Below, piece after piece: positions 1 through 5,245 of a stretch of 6,382 bases of DNA (positions within the stretch are counted from its first letter, which is position 1; every line of letters begins with the position of its first letter). The notes under the pieces are model-generated. The model was given only the letters and a program-made list of their open reading frames with translations, did not search any database and was not told the DNA's origin. Source of the DNA: Candidatus Peregrinibacteria bacterium (GTDB lineage Bacteria > Patescibacteriota > Gracilibacteria > Peribacterales > Peribacteraceae); the NCBI GenBank assembly GCA_016215715.1, contig JACRIG010000081.1, positions 1 through 6,382 on the forward strand. Reading direction: 5' to 3'. A program made the translations under genes and the position numbers.

Positions 1-171
1 CGCGGCCTGCCCCCCGGTCCCATTGCGAGTCCCGGTCTCGCAAGCGTCCGCGCGGCACTCCATCCAAAGGACAGTCCGTACTGGTACTATCTTCATGACA
101 CATCCGGCGTGATTCATTACGCGGTCACCAATGATGAGCATAATTCGAATAAGGCCCAATATCTTCACTGA
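1..171 (+). CDS. mltG: Endolytic murein transglycosylase MltG (YceG-like), C-terminal fragment
   Basis: Reading frame 1 is open from the first base and ends at TGA 169-171, giving the last 56 residues of a longer protein. The fragment starts RGLPPGPIASPGLASVRAAL, followed by a PKDSPYWYYLHD segment and a VTNDEHN segment. The G-LPPGPI-NPG-ASI-AAL pattern, an aromatic YLYF-type strand and a T-x-EHN segment are the standard C-terminal signature of MltG/YceG. MltG is an inner-membrane lytic transglycosylase that cleaves nascent glycan strands and helps set their length. The LysM-like region, the catalytic Glu and the membrane anchor lie left of the window and cannot be checked. The ending shortly after EHN is normal, so the gene is cut only by the window edge. 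The family call rests on a short but distinctive motif. Confidence 0.85.
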   Translation, partial: RGLPPGPIASPGLASVRAALHPKDSPYWYYLHDTSGVIHYAVTNDEHNSNKAQYLH

Positions 172-187
172 AGAACCGATTCAGTAA

Positions 188-216
188 TTGCTTATATTTG
201 ATAATTATGTTATAAT
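188..216 (+). promoter_or_regulatory. Extended -10 promoter for the LOG-family gene
   Basis: A perfect TATAAT lies at 211-216, preceded by TG at 208-209 (extended -10, TGnTATAAT). TTGCTT at 188-193 is a weak -35 (3 of 6 consensus bases) at a 17-bp spacing. The surrounding 68-bp gap is strikingly AT-rich compared with the flanking coding DNA. Transcription would start near 223, giving a leader of about 17 nt with no Shine-Dalgarno before ATG 240. The -10 also forms the right arm of a small inverted repeat, ATTAT-gtt-ATAAT (204-216), which could be an operator or chance in AT-rich DNA. Confidence 0.65.
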
Positions 217-239
217 ATCTTCGTACATACAACATCCAT

Positions 240-863
240 ATGCACCCCATCCCTCAGAGCAACTCGCACTATCATCGCCTGAAAATCGGCGTCATGGGTT
301 CGGCGAGCGGTCCGCAGATTTCGGATGCGGATGCTATCGGTATCGCCCGCAAACTTGGTGCGGAAATCGGGAAGCGCGGGCACATCTTCATCAACGGTGC
401 ATGCCCGGGACTTCCCAATGAAGCGCTGCTGGGAGTCAAGGAAGCGGGAGGTTTCAGTGTCGGTATCTCGCCTGCGTTTTCCGAGTATGAACATGTCCAT
501 GAATATGCCTCTCCGCACGATCACGATCTTCTCCTCTACACCGGCATGGGTCTCATGGAACGCGACATCATCAATATCCGCTCGTCGGACGGAGTCGTCA
601 TCATCGGAGGCGGTGTCGGCACCCTCAATGAATTCACGATCGCGTATGATGAGGGACGGCCGATCGGCATCATCACGAATACGGGCGGTATCAGTAATTC
701 CATTCCGCACATCGTGAAGGAGCTCTGCAAACGGGAGATGCCGCCGAATATTGTTTTCGACGACGACCCCGCGAAGCTTCTCGATAAACTGGAGGTCGCC
801 ATCCGCGCCTTCCCGCTGCCCATCGGCGAGGACGACCGCGTGCGGGATAAAAATAAGAAGTGA
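240..863 (+). CDS. LOG/SLOG-family Rossmann-fold protein (TIGR00725-like, putative nucleotide-binding)
   Basis: This 207-residue protein has the layout of the LOG/SLOG superfamily, which includes cytokinin-activating LOG phosphoribohydrolases, the former lysine-decarboxylase family and DprA-like folds. A first beta strand and glycine loop, LKIGVMGSASG, sits at residues 14-24. A second strand with NGACPGLPNEA follows at 52-62. The signature loop GGGVGTLNE at 123-131 is preceded by a helix, MERDIINIRSSDGVV, at 106-120. Classical LOG enzymes have PGGxGTxxE and an Arg-Lys pair on the preceding helix; here the loop begins GGG and the pair reads RD, which fits the TIGR00725 branch better than true LOG. 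Its substrate is therefore unknown; nucleotide or nucleoside-phosphate binding is inferred from the fold. The length is normal for the family. ATG 240 was chosen because the next in-frame Met (residue 19) would cut into the first beta strand and TAA 213-215 closes the frame upstream. No Shine-Dalgarno is visible. The tail is charged (residues 197-207) and probably disordered. Confidence 0.85.
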   Translation: MHPIPQSNSHYHRLKIGVMGSASGPQISDADAIGIARKLGAEIGKRGHIFINGACPGLPNEALLGVKEAGGFSVGISPAFSEYEHVHEYASPHDHDLLLYTGMGLMERDIINIRSSDGVVIIGGGVGTLNEFTIAYDEGRPIGIITNTGGISNSIPHIVKELCKREMPPNIVFDDDPAKLLDKLEVAIRAFPLPIGEDDRVRDKNKK

Positions 864-869
864 GACACA

Positions 870-897
870 GCAGCGTCAGGGAATCATGCCCCGCTGC
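870..897 (-). terminator. Weak bulged stem-loop between convergent genes
   Basis: GCAGCG (870-875) pairs with CGCTGC (892-897), and GGG (879-881) pairs with CCC (889-891) after a 3-nt bulge, leaving a 7-nt loop. It overlaps the stop codon of the minus-strand TPR gene. Reading leftward, a T-rich stretch at 848-860 follows about 10 nt beyond the stem, so it could at best be an imperfect terminator for the TPR transcript. In the plus direction no T tract follows. It may equally be chance pairing in GC-rich coding DNA. Confidence 0.2.
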
Positions 898-2843
898 CTG
901 AATGCCGCGAGCAGCGCGCCCGCTCTCTCGTTATCCGGATCAAGTGTGAGTATGCGGTTTGCGGTGTCCACAGTCTTCGTCAGATCATTCTTTTTTGCGT
1001 AGAGATCGAGCAGATGATCGAGCGCGTCGAGCGCCTTTTTCGGCTGGAGGTCGTAGGATATTTCATACTCAGCGATGGCCGCATCCGCTTCGCCGTCCTG
1101 CTCCAGCATGAGGCCGAGGTTGTAGTGCGCGTCGGGGAAGTACGGGTCGATTTCAATCGCTTTCTCATAGTTCCTGCGGGCTTCTTCTCTGTTTCCTTCC
1201 TTCAGGGCCAGCGCGCCGAGGTTGTTGTACGTCCCGATGTATTGGGGGTCGATCTGCAGCACTTTTTCGTAGAGCGCGCGTGCCTCAGTCAGACGCCCCA
1301 TCTTTTCCTCAAGAATGCCGAGGCCGAAGTACGGTTCGGGATCTTTGGGATCGATACTCATCGCTTTCCTATATTCCTCAATCGCTTTTGTCGTGTTTCC
1401 CTCGCGCTCGTAGAGCGTTGCAAACGCGACGTGCGTGCGGGAGTGCGGGCGCAGCGTGTCCGCCAGTCTCAGCTGTTCCATCGATTTTTCCGTTTCGCCC
1501 ATTTCGCGGTAGACCATCGCAAGGTTCAGATGTGCCGCCATGACGCGGGGGTAGTTGCGCAGGGTATTCGTAAAGAGCGCGACGCTGTCGCGCCACGTCA
1601 GCGCCTGCTGAAAAGTGAGGACGAGAAACGTCGCGAGCACGAGACCGGAAACTACGCCGGCGAGTCGTTTGCGCCGGTCTTCGCTTCGCGCTCCGTCACC
1701 GCTCCGGACAAACCAGCCGGTAGCGAGCACGACGATGAACAGAATGCCGATCGACGGCAGGTACGCGTAGCGGTCAGAGGCGAAGTACAGGTCGCCGCCC
1801 TTCGTAAAATTTACAAAAGTCGGCATCACCGTGATGAGGAAGAAGAAGAACCCGAAGGCGATGTCGCGCGTATAGCGCAACGACCAGAGTACGAGGGCGG
1901 TCAGGATGATTACGACGATCACCGGCACGAAAAAATCAGGCGAACCGATGCTGATGGGGCCGCTGTAGGGGTAGAGCACCGAGAGATGAACCGGCACGAA
2001 GAGTTTTTCGAGGTAGAACACCGTGCTCTTACATGCCATCAGGATCTTATCGATGAGGCTTGAGGCTTCGACGATATCCCGCTTTCCGAAGAGCGCGACG
2101 ATGCCGAGGATGATGGAGAGAGCGACGTAGGGGATTTTTTCGAGAAACATTTTCCAGCTCAGTTTTCTCCGGTCCCGGAGATCAAGGAGGAGCAAAATCA
2201 CCGGAAGTGTCAGCACCATTACTTTTGCAAGGAGTCCGAGGGCGAATGCCGCAAGACTTAGGAAATAGGACTGCGTGCGGTTGTTATGGCGATAATGAAT
2301 ATATGCGATCAGCGAAAGCAGGAAGAACAGCGTCGAGAGGACATCTTTCCGCGCACTCGCCCACGCGACGGCTTCGGTATGGAGTGGATGCAGAGCGAAC
2401 AGTAAACCTCCAAGAATTGCAATCCATCCATTTCCCGTAGCGGGGGTTCGTGGTTCGTCGCCGCTCACCATGACACCCCCGCGGCTCAAGAGCAAGTGCA
2501 AAAGCCATCCAACGAGCATCGCATTCACCGTATGCAGCGCCAAATTATCCAGATGAAAAATAACGGGGCTTAAACCCCCGATGAAATAGTCGAGCTGATA
2601 GCTTAAGAACGTGACCGGAATGTAGAGCTCCGGATCGTATGACGTGAACGCCGCATGGAGGGTCTTCCATGAAAAACTTTTTACGATGGGGTTGAAGTAA
2701 ATCAAATAGGTGTCATCCCACGCGACGAAGATGCTATGGGTAAGCGGCCAGAGGTATGCGAGAGATGTTGCGGCGAAGAAAAGCGCGGCGATCCACAGAA
2801 TCGTCCGTCGTGACGGGAGTGATGGAAGGGCGGGTTGTTCCAT
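876..2843 (-). CDS. Polytopic membrane GT-C-like glycosyltransferase with C-terminal TPR domain (TMTC-like)
   Basis: This 655-residue protein has two parts. Residues 13 to about 415 are a hydrophobic multispan region with roughly ten predicted membrane segments (for example 13-33, 95-120, 165-183, 192-220, 236-253, 305-322, 327-345, 358-378, 397-415). An acidic WDD motif at 42-44 lies in the first extracytoplasmic loop, where GT-C enzymes keep a catalytic acid. LHPLHTEAVAWASARKDVLS (151-170), AKVMVLTLPVILLLLDLR (206-223) and ASDRYAYLPSIGI (355-367) resemble conserved blocks of eukaryotic TMTC O-mannosyltransferases and their bacterial TPR relatives. Six unbroken 34-residue TPR units follow at 435-468, 469-502, 503-536, 537-570, 571-604 and 605-638, several ending in the I-DP turn. 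By analogy it would transfer a sugar from a polyprenyl-phosphate donor to an extracytoplasmic acceptor, with the TPR solenoid binding protein; this is inference. ATG 2843 lies 12 residues before the first membrane helix. The 20-bp gap after der suggests co-transcription. No Shine-Dalgarno is seen. Confidence 0.8.
   Translation of the reverse strand: MEQPALPSLPSRRTILWIAALFFAATSLAYLWPLTHSIFVAWDDTYLIYFNPIVKSFSWKTLHAAFTSYDPELYIPVTFLSYQLDYFIGGLSPVIFHLDNLALHTVNAMLVGWLLHLLLSRGGVMVSGDEPRTPATGNGWIAILGGLLFALHPLHTEAVAWASARKDVLSTLFFLLSLIAYIHYRHNNRTQSYFLSLAAFALGLLAKVMVLTLPVILLLLDLRDRRKLSWKMFLEKIPYVALSIILGIVALFGKRDIVEASSLIDKILMACKSTVFYLEKLFVPVHLSVLYPYSGPISIGSPDFFVPVIVVIILTALVLWSLRYTRDIAFGFFFFLITVMPTFVNFTKGGDLYFASDRYAYLPSIGILFIVVLATGWFVRSGDGARSEDRRKRLAGVVSGLVLATFLVLTFQQALTWRDSVALFTNTLRNYPRVMAAHLNLAMVYREMGETEKSMEQLRLADTLRPHSRTHVAFATLYEREGNTTKAIEEYRKAMSIDPKDPEPYFGLGILEEKMGRLTEARALYEKVLQIDPQYIGTYNNLGALALKEGNREEARRNYEKAIEIDPYFPDAHYNLGLMLEQDGEADAAIAEYEISYDLQPKKALDALDHLLDLYAKKNDLTKTVDTANRILTLDPDNERAGALLAAFRQRGMIP
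2445..2458. repeat. Heptamer direct repeat (two copies of GGTTCGT) inside the TPR/GT-C gene
   Basis: GGTTCGT at 2445-2451 is repeated exactly at 2452-2458; on the coding strand this reads ACGAACC twice. It encodes part of residues 129-134 (DEPRTP) in a hydrophilic loop between two membrane segments, a place where insertions are tolerated. The unit resembles the heptamer repeat in the der linker. Confidence 0.55.
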
Positions 2844-2849
2844 GTCAGT

Positions 2850-2855
2850 ACTATA
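2850..2855 (-). promoter_or_regulatory. Possible leaderless -10 hexamer for the TPR/GT-C gene
   Basis: On the minus strand TATAGT (2855 down to 2850) is followed by six bases (ACTGAC) and then ATG 2843, so transcription would begin at or next to the start codon. There is no convincing -35 17 bp upstream, and the element sits in the 20-bp gap after der. It may be an internal promoter giving leaderless mRNA, or chance. Confidence 0.35.
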
Positions 2856-2863
2856 GACCAGAA

Positions 2864-4267
2864 TTACTCTTCACGATCGTGTTTCGCTTTCTGCGTACTC
2901 CTGCGCATGATCCAGCGGATCGGTGTGCCCTCGAACCCGAATGTCCGCCGGAGATTATTGTCGAGCGCGCGCAGCTGGCTCGGCTGGACGTCGCGGGGGT
3001 TTTTTACAAACAGCACGAACGTCGGAGGCGGGTCACTGCCCTGCGTGATGTGTTTGCTGGTCGCGAGCATCTTCGCGGGGACGGTGCGTACCGCCGTCCG
3101 GTACCAGTCGCGCAGATCTTTCACCGAAATCCGGCGCAGGCGGTTGCGCTGGACGGAGTCAATCAGCGGAAAAAGTTTCAGGAGTCCTTCGCGCGTGACG
3201 GCAGACACCGGAAGCAGCGGTGCAAATTTGCAGAAGGGGAGTGCGCCGCGGACTTCATCGATGCGTTCCTTCTTCTGTGCAGCGTTCAGAAGATCCATTT
3301 TATTGAGAACGATGATCATTGCCTTACCCTCGTCGCAGGCCATGCCGGCAATGTGTTTGTCCTGATGACTGACAGGTTCGGTCGCGTCGAGCATCAGGAG
3401 AACGACTTCACTCGACTGCATCGCTTTGATGCTCTGCAGCACGGCGATTCCCTCGAGGTCTTTGTGGACTCTGGATTTCCTGCGGAGCCCTGCCGTATCA
3501 ACAAAAACGTATTCTCTGCCCTGCGACGTAATGGTCGTGTCCGAGCTGTCCCGGGTCGTGCCGGGGATCGGTGAAACGATGCGACCGGCGGTCTTACGCA
3601 TCGGGTCGGGCATGAGTGCATTGAGCAGCGAGCTCTTCCCGACGTTTGGTTTACCGATCACCGCGACACGCGGCACGTTGATCGTTGATTCGTTTCTCGT
3701 TTCTCGTTCTTCATTTTGTTGTCTGATTGATTCCTTCTTAAAGTGAAGTTTTGCAAGGTGAGATGCGATGGCATCTTCCAGCGTACCGATGCCCTGACGG
3801 TGCACGGCGCTCGTTGCGATGACATCATCGGCAATGCTCAGTCCCGCGAACATCGGGATCGCAGTCTCTTCGGTGCCGGGCTTATCGCATTTCGTTGCAA
3901 CAATGATCACCGGTACATGACGCTTGCGGTTCCTCCGGAGAATGTCGACGATCGTCCGGTCGCTGCTCGTAAGCTCATCGCGGGCATTGAGTGTGAAAAG
4001 AATCACATCCGCGGATTCGATCGCGAGCTTCGACTGCTTCTCAACGTCACTCTCGAAAGATTTGTCCTCCGACCCGCCGCCGATGCCGCCGGTGTCGAGG
4101 AGCAGATAATCGACGCTCTCTGTTTCAACCATTCCCGCAACCGGATCGCGTGTGGTGCCGGGCGTATCACTCACAATCGCCCGCCTTTCGCCGACGAGCG
4201 CATTGAAGAGCGTCGACTTGCCCGTGTTGGGTCTCCCGATGATGGCTACGACTGGTAAGCGTGACAT
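2864..4267 (-). CDS. der: Ribosome biogenesis GTPase Der (EngA)
   Basis: Der is an essential GTPase with two tandem G domains that acts in 50S subunit maturation. With the start at 4267 the protein has 467 residues, a usual length. G domain 1 shows GRPNTGKS (11-18), PGTTRD (36-41), DTGG (58-61), TKCD (125-128) and SAV (153-155). A charged linker follows at about 176-197. G domain 2 shows GKPNVGKS (205-212), PGTTRD (235-240), DTAG (257-260), NKMD (322-325) and SAV (355-357). The rest, from about 375, is the KH-like RNA-binding domain. In domain 1 the G4 motif reads TKCD instead of NKxD and the P-loop has Thr for the common Val. ATG 4267 gives the canonical MSRLPVVAIIGRPN opening. ATG 4276, ATG 4306 (as TGATG with the upstream stop) and TTG 4309 are also in frame, but the extra residues from the last two would be translated from a palindrome. 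The gene follows the HhH-like gene and precedes the GT-C/TPR gene, probably in one operon. Confidence 0.95.
   Translation of the reverse strand: MSRLPVVAIIGRPNTGKSTLFNALVGERRAIVSDTPGTTRDPVAGMVETESVDYLLLDTGGIGGGSEDKSFESDVEKQSKLAIESADVILFTLNARDELTSSDRTIVDILRRNRKRHVPVIIVATKCDKPGTEETAIPMFAGLSIADDVIATSAVHRQGIGTLEDAIASHLAKLHFKKESIRQQNEERETRNESTINVPRVAVIGKPNVGKSSLLNALMPDPMRKTAGRIVSPIPGTTRDSSDTTITSQGREYVFVDTAGLRRKSRVHKDLEGIAVLQSIKAMQSSEVVLLMLDATEPVSHQDKHIAGMACDEGKAMIIVLNKMDLLNAAQKKERIDEVRGALPFCKFAPLLPVSAVTREGLLKLFPLIDSVQRNRLRRISVKDLRDWYRTAVRTVPAKMLATSKHITQGSDPPPTFVLFVKNPRDVQPSQLRALDNNLRRTFGFEGTPIRWIMRRSTQKAKHDREE
3690..3708. repeat. Heptamer direct repeat (about 2.7 copies of TCGTTTC) inside der
   Basis: TCGTTTC at 3690-3696 and 3697-3703 is followed by a partial third copy, TCGTT, at 3704-3708. 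On the coding strand the unit reads GAAACGA, within ACGAGAA-ACGAGAA-ACGAATC phasing. It encodes the charged, low-complexity linker between the two G domains of Der (EERETRNES). A 7-bp period is not a multiple of three, so the copies are read in different frames and gain or loss of one unit would break the gene. Confidence 0.65.
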
Positions 4268-4274
4268 CGCGAGC

Positions 4275-4280
4275 ATTGTA
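4275..4280 (-). promoter_or_regulatory. Possible leaderless -10 hexamer for der
   Basis: On the minus strand TACAAT (4280 down to 4275) is followed by seven bases (GCTCGCG) and ATG 4267. This is the same hexamer and almost the same spacing as before leuS. A TTGATG (4309-4304) is the nearest -35-like sequence, but the 23-bp spacer is too long, so promoter activity is uncertain. The element supports ATG 4267 as the der start if leaderless initiation is used here. Confidence 0.35.
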
Positions 4281-4303
4281 GGGACGTGCGATGCGCACGT
4301 CTC
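4281..4303. repeat. Palindrome (REP-like hairpin) at the 5' edge of der
   Basis: GACGTGCG (4283-4290) and CGCACGTC (4294-4301) form a perfect 8-bp stem around the 3-nt loop ATG. On the plus strand a G-T wobble and a G-C pair extend it to 4281-4303; in der mRNA the same positions give an A-C mismatch and a G-C pair. It lies between the stop of the upstream gene (4306) and the likely der start (4267). Its GTAGGGACG...CGTCTC layout looks like a dispersed intergenic palindrome rather than protein-coding DNA. It could modulate read-through or der translation. No T tract follows it on either strand, so it is not a typical terminator. Confidence 0.7.
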
Positions 4304-4305
4304 CA

Positions 4306-5169
4306 TCAATCCACAATTACTATTGGCGGCACCGGCTTAATTACTGGAAGAGCCAGCGGGGGGCCTTTTTCGATAACCTGTCGCATCATGCAGAAGGCAA
4401 TCTGCAGGGCTACTTCCATCTGTACGACTTCTGTCTCTCCACCGTGTATTTCGACACCATCGGCATCCTTCATGCCGAAACGCTCAAGCTTCAGCACCTC
4501 GGCGGGAAGATGGTTCGTCGTCAGAACAACACCGTCTCCGAAATCACGTTGCCGATTGTCGAACTGAGGACGCTTAACTTCTTCTTTACTGAGCGTATAG
4601 AAGCCGCATGGCTCTACCCACATATTATGCGGGTAGATAACCTCGACATGCCTGCTGGGGTCCCTCAGCATGTGTAGCTTGTACTTGCGATCAAGCCATG
4701 ATTCAAAATTTCCGATTTTTCTTGCTCTGAGTGAGCGGACTGTTTCTTCCCCAATCCCAGTGATTGCGGAAATACGCGGTCCTTCAAAATCCTCTTCCAA
4801 TGCGCAGCGTGTATCCAGAAGATCGTCGTACTCGATGTTACAGGCTTGTGATGTGATCTCGCACCACTTCATCAGAAATGTCCGGATGGAAAGAGCGGTA
4901 GCGATAAACCTGTATACATTTGCATGCCATTCTTCGAGATCTTTGAGTGATTTGTATTCCTTCGGCAGTGCTGTACTGAGAAGCAGTAAATTCTCTGTCT
5001 TACTCCATAGCTGATCTTTCGGACCCTTTCGATTTGCAGTTCGTACCGCAGTATCTATTTTATTCATTGCAGAAGGAATATCTGCGTAGTGAGATGTTTG
5101 CTGGAGGACGTCGCAGCATGTGCGCGCGACATCGAAGGTATTTGCAAGACTGTTTACCATAGAGGGCAT
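4306..5169 (-). CDS. Hypothetical protein with a helix-hairpin-helix-like segment
   Basis: I do not recognise the family of this 287-residue protein. Residues 1-115 look largely helical and contain several cysteines (18, 19, 103, 110). Residues 133-160 resemble a helix-hairpin-helix: AITGIGEETVRSLRARKIG followed by an FESWLD helix, as in DNA- or RNA-binding HhH proteins where the G-I-G hairpin contacts the backbone. Residues 171-250 look beta-rich, with YPHNMWVEPCGFYTLSKEEV in the middle. A helix at 250-267 and a proline-rich end (PVIKPVPPIVIVD) close the protein. There is no signal peptide or membrane span, so it is probably cytoplasmic. ATG 5169 is used; ATG 5160 (residue 4) is equally possible, and a GAGAG at 5175-5171 is better spaced for it. 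A TAGAAT (5246-5241) overlapping the leuS start codon on the opposite strand could be its -10. The gene is lower in GC than its neighbours. Its stop overlaps an in-frame ATG of der (TGATG), suggesting co-transcription. Confidence 0.7.
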   Translation of the reverse strand: MPSMVNSLANTFDVARTCCDVLQQTSHYADIPSAMNKIDTAVRTANRKGPKDQLWSKTENLLLLSTALPKEYKSLKDLEEWHANVYRFIATALSIRTFLMKWCEITSQACNIEYDDLLDTRCALEEDFEGPRISAITGIGEETVRSLRARKIGNFESWLDRKYKLHMLRDPSRHVEVIYPHNMWVEPCGFYTLSKEEVKRPQFDNRQRDFGDGVVLTTNHLPAEVLKLERFGMKDADGVEIHGGETEVVQMEVALQIAFCMMRQVIEKGPPLALPVIKPVPPIVIVD

Positions 5170-5211
5170 ACTCTCACTTATGCCAGGAGGGCCGTCAAGA
5201 TCAGTCTCTCT

Positions 5212-5239
5212 TTGGTCTTTTTACGCTTTTAGGTACAAT
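5212..5239 (+). promoter_or_regulatory. leuS promoter with -10 six bases before the ATG (leaderless)
   Basis: TACAAT at 5234-5239 matches the -10 consensus at five of six bases. TTGGTC at 5212-5217 is a weak -35 with a 16-bp spacer. Six bases (TATTCT) separate the -10 from ATG 5246, so the expected transcription start falls on or beside the start codon. No Shine-Dalgarno exists in the 76-bp gap near the ATG, and none could be transcribed from this promoter. The rest of the gap (5170-5211) holds no hairpin or other element I can support. Confidence 0.55.
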
Positions 5240-5245
5240 TATTCT

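Noticed and set aside
167..185. Hairpin ACTGAA-loop-TTCAGT over the mltG stop codon as a terminator
   Set aside because: The perfect stem is only 6 bp with four A-T pairs, and no T tract follows. It is too weak to call a terminator.
210..710. Minus-strand open frame of 166 codons
   Set aside because: It is antisense to the LOG-family gene; the translation has no domain signature and the plus strand has both a promoter and conserved motifs.
1014..2063. Long plus-strand open frame of 349 codons
   Set aside because: It lies wholly antisense to the GT-C/TPR gene. Its translation is rich in Arg, Glu and His with no recognisable motif, as expected for the complement of GC-rich coding DNA, while the opposite strand has phased TPRs and membrane helices.
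2756..3574. Plus-strand open frame of 272 codons spanning the der/TPR junction
   Set aside because: It is antisense to the end of der and the start of the TPR gene; the der motifs on the minus strand are unambiguous.
5193..5198. TTGACG on the minus strand as a -35 for the HhH-like gene
   Set aside because: No acceptable -10 lies 16-18 bp downstream before ATG 5169 or 5160; the nearest A/T-rich hexamer is only 12 bp away.
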